From Silene noctiflora (Eukaryota > Streptophyta > Magnoliopsida > Caryophyllales > Caryophyllaceae): 26,743 bases of DNA. The notes below the pieces were generated by a model, which was not told where the DNA came from, did not search any database, and worked only from the letters and a program-made list of their open reading frames with translations. Location of the stretch: assembly GCA_009801015.1 (NCBI GenBank), contig VHZZ01014238.1:1445-28187 (forward strand), read 5' to 3'. Both the position numbers and the translations under genes were made by a program. Positions 18,663 to 26,743 of this stretch are shown here, piece by piece (position 1 is the stretch's first letter; the number at the start of each line of letters is the position of its first letter).

Positions 18663-19101
18663 GTGAGTGACCTTTCTCATGTGCTAGAGGCTGAAAACAT
18701 TGAACTAGATGAGTCTTTGACTTATTTGGAGGTGCCAAAAGAAATCTTGGATCGTAAGGTACGAAAGACACGAAATGGGGAGACTGTGTTGCTGAAAGTG
18801 TTGTGGACTAATCATAATGTTGAAGAAGCAACATGGGAGGATGAGGAAAAGATGAAGGAGATGTATCCTCACCTTTTTTATCAAGTATGTTGGTTACGGG
18901 GATGTAACCTTGTTCTTTTTAGGGGGGTAGGAGATGATCGCGTGCGTTTTGAGATTGTTTTTGATTCATTTGCTTATGTGTTCGAGTTCTTTTGTTTATG
19001 GTTTGATTATGTTTAGCGTTGGGATGGTCTTTCTGTCCTTTGTTTAAGGTATGGGTTTGAACTTCGGGGACGAACTTCATTTTAAGGAGGGAAGACTGTA
19101 A
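18663..19101 (+). pseudogene. Tekay chromodomain and polyprotein C-terminus
   Basis: YLEVPKEILDRKVRKTRNGE, LLKVLWTNHNVEEATWEDE and MKEMYPHLF form the C-terminal chromodomain that steers chromovirus integration toward marked chromatin. The open frame runs on to 19016, but NFGDELHFKEGRL followed by TAA at 19099-19101, in another frame, looks like the original end of the polyprotein. That stop overlaps the first bases of the 3' LTR (TG-TAA-TAC). The stretch between (about 18888-19048) begins GTATGT and ends TTTAAG, so it could be an intron or a frame-breaking insertion. Confidence 0.82.
19084..19096 (+). promoter_or_regulatory. Polypurine tract of the Tekay element
   Basis: AAGGAGGGAAGAC lies directly before the TGTAATAC of the 3' LTR and would prime plus-strand synthesis. 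It also encodes the last residues of the polyprotein. Confidence 0.85.
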
Positions 19102-19126
19102 TACACCGCTTTTGTGACCTCGGGAT

Positions 19127-19303
19127 ACTCGGCCGAGTGAGGGCTACTCGACCGGGTATCCGGTTCGGATGTGATATCAGTGGTCTGTTCGTTATGGACT
19201 CGGACGTGTGTGTAGCACTCGATCGAGTTAGGCGTACTCGATCGAGTGTCTTGCACTCAGTGAGTGTGACTTACTCGGTCGAGTGGCTCGTACTCGACCG
19301 AGT
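19127..19303. repeat. 19-bp phased palindrome array, 3' LTR
   Basis: Motif starts are 19127, 19146, 19198, 19217, 19236, 19255, 19273 and 19292. Gaps are 19 bp except one of 52 bp and one of 18 bp, where a copy has lost a base (ACTCAGTGAGT). The last copy ends 31 bp before the TATA box. Confidence 0.92.
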
Positions 19304-19334
19304 GTCCGGTCCGTATCGGGTTTTGCGCAATTGA

Positions 19335-19342
19335 TATAAATA
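19335..19342 (+). promoter_or_regulatory. TATA box, Tekay 3' LTR
   Basis: TATAAATA in GATATAAATAGAATG, 31 bp after the palindrome array, as in the 5' LTR. Confidence 0.75.
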
Positions 19343-19812
19343 GAATGTGATTCATAATCATTTATCTTTTTATTCTGAAAACTCTCTCAAAACACTTTTT
19401 GCACTGGAAGCACGTAGGAACTGCCTCACGTTCATTTTATATCAATCCAAGGCCGTTGTTGATCGTTTGTTGGGGGATCTTTCATCCTTATTCATTTAAT
19501 TGATCAGGTAAGTTATCGATCTAGTCTTTTGTGATTTATGGGGGTAATTGTATGGAACCCTAATTAAAGTAATTGGGGGTTTTGCGATTCAATTGTGTTA
19601 TGCCAGTGGTTGATTGTTTAATTATATTTCTAGGAGGATATTTTGTAGTGGAGCCTTTCTGAATATTTGCTTGATTGCCGAATTTGCTTATCAGGTAGGG
19701 TTTTCCTACTCAGTTGCCTATAAAATATTATGTGATTAATATGACGATCTTTGTACTGGTTATGATTGTTGTATATGTTGTGGTTGTTGTATGTTGTGGA
19801 TTGTGGTGGTTA

Positions 19813-20003
19813 TTAGTGTTGGAGTTGGTTGGTTTGTGAGCCATTGTGAGAGGTGGTCTCACTCCCATTGTTCGCCTCTTGCATTCTCTCAGCGTAAGGG
19901 GGGTGTGNTTAGTGTTGGAGTTGGTTGGTTTGTGAGCCATTGTGAGAGGTGGTCTCACTCCCATTGTTCGCCTCTTGCATTCTCTCAGCGTAAGGGGGGT
20001 GTG
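19813..20003. other. Single-N direct duplication, probable assembly artefact (95 bp x 2)
   Basis: 19813-19907 and 19909-20003 are identical with one N at 19908. The 5' LTR has a single copy of this stretch (about 10836-10932), which argues against a genuine tandem repeat. Confidence 0.9.
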
Positions 20004-20543
20004 CACATTAAGGAACTGGGTTCGCTCTTTGGAGTGGGGATTTTGGTGGTAAGGCTGCAGTCCCCACTGGCAGGGCTACACACCTTGGAGTGTAGTCGGT
20101 TTGGTTGTGATGGAGATGGGTGATGAAGTTTGCTGGATGTTTGTTGTTATTTATGCATTATATGGTATATTGTTGTACAGTTGACTGACCCCGTGTTTGT
20201 TTTTACAAAACTGTGGTGATCCATTCAGGGATGGTGAACAGTTGATTTAGAAGGCGATGATGATTTCCATGGTTACTGTTGATGCGGATTGGCAGGGGCA
20301 GAGTGATCACCTTCTTTTTGTAGTCTTAGCTTCCGCATGTCTTAGATCTTGTCATCACATTTGGATTTCAGTTTGGTTTTGTATTTTGGCACGTTTCTGA
20401 TGTAACCGTTTTAATAAGCTAAACTTTATATTTGTTTCATTATGGTTTCTATGATGTTCACTACCTCGGGTAACTGAGATGGTAGTATCCTTATATTCGG
20501 AGGTAGTCCTTGGAAAGGTGCCTCGGAGTATGGGGCTGTTACA

Positions 20544-20548
20544 GTGAC
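20544..20548. repeat. Right target-site duplication of the Tekay element (GTGAC)
   Basis: It repeats 10115-10119. The interrupted Athila-like protease resumes at 20549. Confidence 0.9.
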
Positions 20549-21327
20549 TTTGGCGCTAGTGTTAGTGTCATGCCATATTCGGTATGTGAAAAGCTTGGTG
20601 TGGGAGAATTGAAGTCTACTTCTATGACGTTGCAAATGGTTGATCGCACTATAAAGGAACCTCTAGGAGTATGGGAGGACGTGCCGGTAAGAGTGGGCAA
20701 ATTCTTCATACCGGCAGACTTTGTCATAGTTGATATGGAGGAGACTCCAATATACCCATCATCTTGGGGAGACCTTTCCTTTATACCGCGGGAGCGGTAA
20801 TTGATGTCAAGAATGGTATGCTTACCCTTGAAGTAGGTGATGAGAAAATAAATCTCAACCTCAATAAAACAATGGAAGCGCCTCATTTGAATGAACCATG
20901 CTTCATGATCGACCATTACAATCGGAACGGAGAAAAGAAGAAACCGGAGTCCTTCACTTAAAAAGCCACCAAGGATGAAAGTCCCAACAAACGAGAAATG
21001 AAAACCTTGCCCGATTTGAAAAAGGAGGTCAATGACATTGAAATAGCTCTATTTGGAGAGCTAGGAGTTTTTACAAACAACAACACAAATGAGAGCTTCC
21101 AAAGCTCATCTTCAAAGACAAGTACCAAAGGAGGCCTTGAAGGCCAAGATAATGGAGAGACTATGCCTACCCATGGTCTTTCCAAAGTAGGGGAAGAAGT
21201 AGCGGAAGTTAACGGCTTATGGGATGACGAGTTCGAAGGGTTAGTCAATTCCTATGTCGGAAATGATCTATTCTTAAGTGAAGACCAAGTAACCCCTTGT
21301 CACTACAATTTTGGAAATGGGAGTTAA
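20549..21327 (+). pseudogene. Athila-like protease, 3' part, and linker
   Basis: It continues the protease split at 10119: FGASVSVMPYSVCEKLG, MTLQMVDRTIKEPLG, then KFFIPADFVIVDMEE. A frameshift near 20755 separates this from LGRPFLYTAGAVIDVKNGML and LEVGDEKI, the conserved C-terminal protease region. The second frame has a TAA at 20959-20961. It then runs on to 21327 through a Ser/Thr/Glu-rich stretch I do not recognise. No reverse transcriptase follows. In complete Athila elements RT, RNase H and integrase come next, so this element is deleted or was a non-autonomous derivative. Confidence 0.8.
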
Positions 21328-21761
21328 GAGAACGGAAGATATGATATGAAGAGGTCAACACAAGACTTCTACCTTGATTGTGAGCTAATTTTAGGTTACT
21401 TGTATGAGGTATTCAGCAACATCAACAACATCCTCAACATGCCCCCTTGAAAGCTTTAATGGAGGAGAGTTTGGTGGAATCTTCCCTTAAACCACCATTT
21501 GTACATATACTAACTCTTTAACTTGCATTTAATTCAATCTAATTCTTTTATATTTTTGCATTGCATTTGTTTCTTTGTTACCAAGATTTTTGATAAGACA
21601 GCAAGTGAAGGAGGTCACTAATTGTATTTTGAAGCGTGTAGATTGACCAAACCAAGTGTGGGGAAGAGTATGCCTAGGATACTCAAGCCTAAAGATCTCT
21701 CCCCAATGCTAGGAAGTTCGACAAAGGAAGCATAAAGACGAGACCCCACGAGTTGGCTTCA
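21328..21761 (+). other. Non-coding spacer with a polypurine-like tract
   Basis: AT-rich spacer after the linker ORF. AAGTGTGGGGAAGAG at 21654-21668 resembles the polypurine tract near 24576 (AAGTGTGGGGATAAGG). Followed by the palindrome array and a TATA-like box, it could mark the start of a cryptic LTR, or an internal tract before the 3' gene. Confidence 0.45.
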
Positions 21762-22009
21762 ACTCGTGGGAGTTGGAGCAATAGGAGAAAAAGCCTTGGA
21801 AGCTGCCAACCAACTCGTGCGAGTTCTGCAGAACTCGTGCGAGTCCCGCAGAACTCGTGCGAGTCCTGCAGATCTCTTGCGATTTCCCCTTGAGAGAAAA
21901 CTGCACTGCTAAATGACTCGTGCGATTCCATGAGAAATCGTGCGAGTTCCCTTAAAGAGAAATTGTGCTGCCCCAAGACTCGCACGAGTCCTATACAACT
22001 CGTGCGAGT
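21762..22009. repeat. 20-bp phased palindrome array before the ATHILA ORF-1-like gene
   Basis: The consensus ACTCGTGCGAGT differs at its centre from the Tekay motif. Starts are 21762, 21813, 21833, 21853, about 21872 (decayed), 21916, 21936, 21978 and 21998. The unit is 20 bp inside clusters. One copy reads ACTCGCACGAGT. The last copy ends 31 bp before a TATA-like box. Confidence 0.9.
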
Positions 22010-22040
22010 TCCCCTGATTTTACCCGACTCCAAGCCCCTC

Positions 22041-22048
22041 TTTATACT
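22041..22048 (+). promoter_or_regulatory. TATA-like box upstream of the ATHILA ORF-1-like gene
   Basis: TTTATACT, 31 bp after the palindrome array and 390 bp before the ATG at 22438 (330 bp if the duplicated 61 bp is discounted). The downstream stretch is A/C-rich and leader-like. Confidence 0.45.
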
Positions 22049-22296
22049 TACTTACTTCCTTCCTTATTCATTCTTACAAACACAACTTCAACACAAAACA
22101 CAATTTTTACAAAACCCTAACATCAAACACTTTAATTAATCATCCAAATTCATCAAGTTTCATCACAATCTTGTTCTAAAACCAATCAAACAACTCCTTT
22201 ACCAATAATCCACCCTTTTAAAAATAAAAAACACCCAAATTCAATCAACAATTTCTAGGGATTGAAGAAATTGAAAAATCCCCAATTAATTGTTTT

Positions 22297-22417
22297 TGAA
22301 GTTGAAATTGGGAATAAGGGTGAGCTTTGAGGAAATTTGAAGACTTGTTGGTACTTNTGAAGTTGAAATTGGGAATAAGGGTGAGCTTTGAGGAAATTTG
22401 AAGACTTGTTGGTACTT
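22297..22417. other. Single-N direct duplication, probable assembly artefact (60 bp x 2)
   Basis: 22297-22356 and 22358-22417 are identical, with one N at 22357. Confidence 0.85.
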
Positions 22418-22437
22418 GTTACAAGGAGCATTCAAGA

Positions 22438-23983
22438 ATGGCAAGAACAAAAAGGAACACAAACACTTCAAAATCTCAAAATTTGTCCAAGAGGCTAAAG
22501 GTTCTAGCATCAAAAGCTTTGGTAATCTATGAAAGGGAAAGCAATGGGGCAATATAGGAGGCTACAACATCCACCATACCGGAAATTGAGAAACTCATTG
22601 ATTTTCCGGAGGTAAGCTTCCTTGATATTGCTCATAAGAATTCATTTCAATCACTGTGTAAGAAGAAGATCATTGCTACGAAATTTGTATGTCAAGATAC
22701 CGACCTTAACCAAATTAGAAGTGCTTGGCCAAACCAATCCTTCTTCGAGTTAATGGGTTTATCTACTTTGTTCGAAATGCTTGAATTGACCTACCCCTTC
22801 CTAGTATTAGAGTTCATTAGCTCCTTCAAATTGACTATGGAGGAAAATAGGAGGTATGTAGAATTCCGACTCGAGAACGTCTCACGAAGAATGTCTAGGG
22901 GGAATTTGGTAAAACGCTTGGTCTTATTGGTCAATGGAGGTTCTCAAAGAAACCTCATAACTTTGATGCCTAACCGATTTGGAAAGCCATTACCGGGCGA
23001 GATTTCACATTCCACAAGGAGTGTCATGCTCTCTTTGTCCATCATCCGGGTTTCCGTTATTGGCACCGCTTTATTGTCAATACCCTTATTGCTCGAAAGT
23101 TAGCCAACAATTTCTCGGAACTTGACCTTGTCTACCTCGAGTCACAATTTAATGCCCATGGGAACTATAGTGCATCATATGATATCCTCCAACTACTACT
23201 TGAAGGTGGAGTGATATTCGAAAGGGTAAGAACAACACGGTTTACATCGTTAATGGTGGCTTGATAACGAAAATAGCCAAACACTTCAATCCAGATTTCA
23301 ATGTCGGCAAAATATACAAACCGGTGAAAGGGGGCACTCTCCTTCATATGAACACCTTGATCTACAAATTTCATTGGGTTAGTCATGACAATGGATTCGG
23401 AAAAACATTTTGGCTCACCAAAGATGCAATGCCATTAACTTTGCTTAGCAAAATGTGTCGTATCAATGTGAAGCGAGGCAATTATCTTATTCCTATTTCC
23501 CCTCAAGCGAAATCCTTCTTGAGAAATCAACAAAGAGAGCCCCAAGAAGGCTCATCTGCACTTGTTACTCCACCTTACCCCTTTTCTTATCAAGAGTTCA
23601 CTTGCAACGACCCTAGCATCGTTGAAGGAAATGATTATGCAACCCAATTATTGAAGCGTCTCCATAGGGAGGCATATAAGGATTAAGTCAACGCCTATTA
23701 TTGCCAATATCAACCCCTCCTTCACATGTCTAGGCAAGGAATAATCAATCAAAATTGTCATTTGCTGGATTGGGTGGACAAAAGGGTGTTCTTTCCTAAT
23801 GCTTCTCAAGATGAGGGGGTCGAGAGTTCAATTAGAGGGAATGGTGAAGAAGATGAGGTTGAGGAGAATGGAGATGGTTTCAATGATGATGACATAGAGG
23901 ATGATAGAAGTGGTGATGAAAGTGATCAAAGTGGTAGCTCGAGCTCAGACGAAATGAGTGATGACGAGAGTGTCGATGAGTAG
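22438..23983 (+). pseudogene. ATHILA ORF-1-like gene, broken
   Basis: It starts at ATG 22438 (MARTKRNTNTSKS), a basic N-terminus. The ATHILA ORF-1 family pattern is visible in NQSFFELMGLSTLFEM, LTYPFLVLEFISSF and RRYVEFRLENVSRRMS, then (another frame) HHPGFRYWHRFIVNTLIARK, then NTVYIVNGGLITKIAKHF. The family is found in Athila elements and its function is unknown. The C-terminus is very acidic, with Asp, Glu and Ser runs (about 23815-23980). Breaks are a TAG at 22555, a frameshift near 23010, another near 23222 and a TAA at 23684; the frame ends with TAG at 23981-23983. About 510 residues would be encoded without them. Confidence 0.75.
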
Positions 23984-24651
23984 CCGAGTGTCAAAGTAGA
24001 AGACAAGAGGAGGATGGCACACATGGATGGTGATGGCTCCTAAAGCATTACCCTTGTCCCTTTTTGTGAGTCTCCTACCCCTCCTTTAGCTTCTATTTTC
24101 ACTCTTATCCAATTCTTGATAATTTTATCTTATAACTTAGTTTAGCATAGTTCATGTAGTGTCATTTCAGACTCTTCATGGCTATAAGTTTCGAGTCTAG
24201 CAACATCAAAGACTCCCACCTCGGTACCATTAAGGTGTTTATAAATATTTTTTTGCTCCCACCATGAAGAATCCAAAATGACAACTTAATCCATGCATTT
24301 CTTTGTATTGGCTCACGGTCAAGTCTACCCCATGTTTTTGCACTAGCAATAGTGTTTCATTTGGTTTGGGGAAGACTTGATCATAGGCCGCCTAGTCGAT
24401 TCAAATTGGTTCTTCGAACAATCGATAGCATGCATCACGTAGTATAGATTAACTTAGCTTGCATCATTTGTACATTTTCATCATTTAGCTTGCATTTTTA
24501 GAGCATGAATTCATATCTTTGCATTTTTCATTTTCTCCCTTCCCACTATTGTACATTGAGGACAATGTCTAAAATAAGTGTGGGGATAAGGATTATTATC
24601 CCAAAATACTTAAAAATTTGAAAAATTCTAAAAATGTTCTTTCTTTTTCAT
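23984..24651 (+). mobile_element. 3' non-coding tail of the Athila-like element
   Basis: There are no ORFs. It contains CATTGAGGACAATGTC (about 24555) followed by the polypurine-like AAGTGTGGGGATAAGG (24576-24591), a combination typical of the 3' end of Athila-type elements. Its 3' LTR is not visible because another LTR begins at 24652. Confidence 0.6.
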
Positions 24652-24715
24652 TGATAGGTGTCGCACCCTATGCAAAAATAAATTCCCTAGCAACAACAAA
24701 TTAATGTAGAATTTA

Positions 24716-24740
24716 GAGGTCGAATCCACAGAGAGGCAGG
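24716..24740 (-). promoter_or_regulatory. Conserved U5-side box of LTR-2
   Basis: On the minus strand this reads CTGCCTCTCTGTGGATTCG followed by ACC, matching LTR-1 (2566-2587) except for one base. Confidence 0.55.
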
Positions 24741-25576
24741 CGTTGTGAGTTTTAGTTGCTTGGAACGAATTTTATCTTAAGCTAGTCACAAGTTATGAGA
24801 TTGATTGATTGGGTATGAAAATATAAAAGCAAAATGAATGCAAACAAATATAATAAAAAGCCACTAGGTAATCGGTTCGTACATGCAAATCGATATTCAA
24901 TTAATTGATAACATACGAGTCGAAAATAATCATTTAAGCCTATAGATGCCCAGCTTTCACTTTTAGCATCGGCCTTAGACCGGGTCCTAACAAGATTTCA
25001 CTATGAGCTAGGTCGACCTACTACACATGTTAAGTTCTAATACATATTCCGTGCCTCTCGACTTATAGAAATGTATACCGGGTTTAGTTAACGAATGTGG
25101 CCACCAAACATAAACAAACATAACATACCAAACATTGTAGAAATGATAATTAGTAAACCAAATTAACAATTCATTTTATTTATCGATATTACAATACTCG
25201 CCTAATCCCTAGACTAAGAAATTAGCTACTCATATTAAAACTATTAAGTGGAATTAAACATGTGAATGAAATGTAAACTAAAATAAACAACATGAATAAA
25301 TTAACAAACCGAAACGAAATTACCGTAGAAGAATTATAAAGAACATGAAGAATTGAAGTGCTTGGATATGAAGAACACTAATCTTAAATTGAATTGTAGA
25401 ATGATTAAATTGTATTACAAATGTAGAGAACCAAAATGTATATGAATTCTATGTAATGAAATTAAGAGAGGAAACTAAAGAAATATAAGGAAGGACTAAG
25501 ATCACATTCTAAGGAAGAGAATACGGTGATCCCATCACACCCCCCGAATATCCCCAAAGCATGCACTAGCACACTC

Positions 25577-25586
25577 CTTTATATAG
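25577..25586 (-). promoter_or_regulatory. TATA box of LTR-2
   Basis: CTATATAAAG on the minus strand, 38 bp downstream (in minus-strand sense) of the palindrome pair. Confidence 0.6.
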
Positions 25587-25624
25587 GGAATGGGATTAAA
25601 ACGTAAACAACATAAATACAGGCA

Positions 25625-25658
25625 TCCCCGATCGGGGATACACAACCCCGATTGGGGT
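25625..25658. repeat. Palindrome pair in LTR-2
   Basis: TCCCCGATCGGGGA at 25625-25638 is a perfect palindrome, and ACCCCGATTGGGGT at 25645-25658 is near-perfect. They are 20 bp apart. The outer letters differ from the ACTCG...CGAGT motif but the central GATC, spacing and position before the TATA box are alike. Confidence 0.88.
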
Positions 25659-26112
25659 CATAGTGATCCACATAATTGGCCTTAAATGACAATAGTTAAG
25701 AGCTCGGGAATCCTATGATTTCATTTAAGTGCCCTTAATCACCCGGTAATTGTATGTTGAATGTGTAAATTCCTTGGTATCCAATGCTAGATATTTCCTC
25801 ATTCTTCTTGAACATTACTTGGGCTAATTAACTCATTTGTTTACATTTGAGTTAATTCTTGCATTTGGGCTAATCAATCCATTTCCATTTGCATACTTGG
25901 TCCACTCTTGATTAGTTTTAGCCTCGTGATCCAATTCTTGCTAAAATGACGGAAAATAGCTATGAAAAGCTATATTACCTACAAAATGCGTTAAGTGCAA
26001 GCAAAACAACTAGAACACGATATTAGCTCGAATAACACTACTAAAAGTTCAAATATGAAGTAAAAACCAAGCTAAAATGAGGGGTAAAACTATATATAAA
26101 ATTCACTTATCA

Positions 26113-26743
26113 AAATCCCCCAAGCTAAACTCTTGCTTGTCCCCAAGCAAGTAACCAAGACTTACTCAAACTCATGTATCCCAAAATGATCTCATCAAAC
26201 TAATGACTTTGAAATCCCGAAATAACTTGGGCATAGGAACAATGCAATAAGGCATGGATGAGAATTATATGACGGCGTAGCAAGAATGATTTCAAATGAA
26301 CCTTTGAGCTTTTGCATGATCTTTCTAACTTTGGACTCTCAAGATGCACTCACTCTCAAATTTATGTGAAAGGATAAATATGTGTGAAACACTCACCTAT
26401 CCTCTACTTATGAGAATGTATCCACAATCTAGTATGGTAGTCATTTCAAGTCATAAGCTAAGCAATCAAACCAAGTAAGCATGAAAAATAAGAAGCCAAA
26501 GGAAAGAAGAAGACTTATATGTGATGGGTAATAAAGGGGAACAAATACATTATGGATAGAGGAGCTAAGTCAAGCTAACAACTAACCATTGTGAATGGAT
26601 GCTCGAAATCCGAATTCAACCCAACATTAGAAGTCAAATAAATTACATAACTTCTCTTTTTCAAACATAAGAACTCTCCCCAAATGATATAAATAAAACA
26701 TGGGAGACCACTTTTTGATCCTTTCTTCTTTTTCCATTTTTTT
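26113..26743 (-). mobile_element. Polypurine tract and 3' internal tail of the minus-strand element
   Basis: On the minus strand, GGGGACAAGCAAGAGTTTAG and GCTTGGGGGATTTT lead into the LTR, matching 1359-1389 before LTR-1. The rest is AT-rich with no domain visible. Confidence 0.65.

Larger units (their letters stand above)
10120..20543 (+). mobile_element. Full-length Tekay-type chromovirus (Ty3/gypsy), defective
   Basis: The element has LTRs at 10120-11462 and 19097-20543, a 5-bp target duplication, a tRNA-Met-type primer site, gag-pro-RT-RNaseH-integrase order and a C-terminal chromodomain, which together define a chromovirus; long LTRs and the C-terminal region suit the Tekay (Del) clade. 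It occupies 10,424 bp including a solo LTR (11585-12642), a hAT-like insertion with the 720-bp N gap (14661-15569) and two assembly duplications. Gag and protease share one frame; pol is cut by several frameshifts and many stops. The LTRs differ by several percent by eye, so the insertion is not recent. It cannot make a full polyprotein. Confidence 0.93.
19097..20543 (+). mobile_element. 3' LTR of the Tekay element
   Basis: It runs from TGTAATACACC to CTGTTACA and aligns along its length with the 5' LTR. It contains eight palindromes, a TATA box, and a 95-bp duplication plus one N at 19813-20003. Without that artefact it is about 1351 bp, close to the 1343 bp of the 5' copy. Confidence 0.92.
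24652..26112 (-). mobile_element. 3' LTR of a minus-strand retrotransposon (LTR-2)
   Basis: On the minus strand it starts TGATAAGTG at 26112, right after a polypurine tract, and ends CCTATCA at 24652, giving a TGATA/TATCA inverted pair. It carries two palindromes (25625-25658), a TATA box (25577-25586), and the U5-side box CTGTGGATTCGACC at 24716-24740, about 65 bp from its end. The tract and box are shared with LTR-1, so the two elements are related, though the sequences between are very different. The flank TTCAT (24647-24651) would be the target duplication; the partner is outside the window. Confidence 0.78.

Noticed and set aside
19728..20123. Open frames with a duplicated peptide block
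   Set aside because: They lie in the Tekay 3' LTR and the peptide repeat comes from the single-N assembly duplication.
10150..22009. CRISPR-like arrays
   Set aside because: Repeats are 12-bp palindromes with 7-8-bp spacers in eukaryotic LTRs; unit size, lack of spacer diversity and host rule out CRISPR.

Overview
This is plant nuclear DNA, almost certainly from a eudicot with a repeat-rich genome; I cannot name the species. Every coding trace I recognise belongs to a transposable element or a transposon-associated family, and no intact host gene is visible. The window is a nest of LTR retrotransposons, most of them broken, plus two DNA-transposon insertions.

Layout. 1-2663: the 3' end of a plus-strand LTR element (internal tail, polypurine tract, 3' LTR 1390-2663). 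2664-4515: a Tat-lineage-like remnant with a minus-strand ORF and a candidate 3' LTR. 4516-7966: mostly unrecognised DNA with a 375-bp MITE (5348-5722) and an LTR-like tail ending near 6644. 7967-9640: a wrecked plant-mobile-domain (PMD) gene. 9640-10119 and 20544-24651: an old Athila-like element (gag/protease, linker, ATHILA ORF-1-like gene, 3' tail) with no reverse transcriptase, RNase H or integrase. 10120-20543: a full-length Tekay-type chromovirus (Ty3/gypsy) inserted inside the protease catalytic site of the Athila-like element, with target duplication GTGAC. 24652-26743: a minus-strand LTR and the start of its internal region, related to the element at the left edge.

The Tekay element has its own guests. 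A related solo LTR lies in its leader in the opposite orientation (11585-12642, target duplication ACGTC). A hAT-like element containing the 720-bp N gap lies between protease and reverse transcriptase (14661-15569, target duplication CCTTTAGG). The element has both LTRs, a tRNA-Met-type primer site, gag with a CCHC knuckle, protease DSG, RT FIDD, integrase HHCC and DD35E, and a chromodomain. It is dead: it carries several frameshifts and about ten stops, most explained by C-to-T or G-to-A changes.

The most unusual signal is a shared promoter-like layout. Arrays of 12-14-bp palindromes, mostly ACTCGAYCGAGT, ACTCGTGCGAGT or CCCCGATCGGGG, repeat every 19-21 bp. In the Tekay LTRs, the solo LTR and the region before the Athila-like ORF-1 the array ends 31-32 bp before a TATA-like box; in two other LTRs the gap is 38 and 53 bp. 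Different element families use different palindrome letters but nearly the same geometry.

The sequence also shows assembly faults: four perfect 60-95-bp direct duplications, each split by exactly one N, which look like unmerged contig ends.
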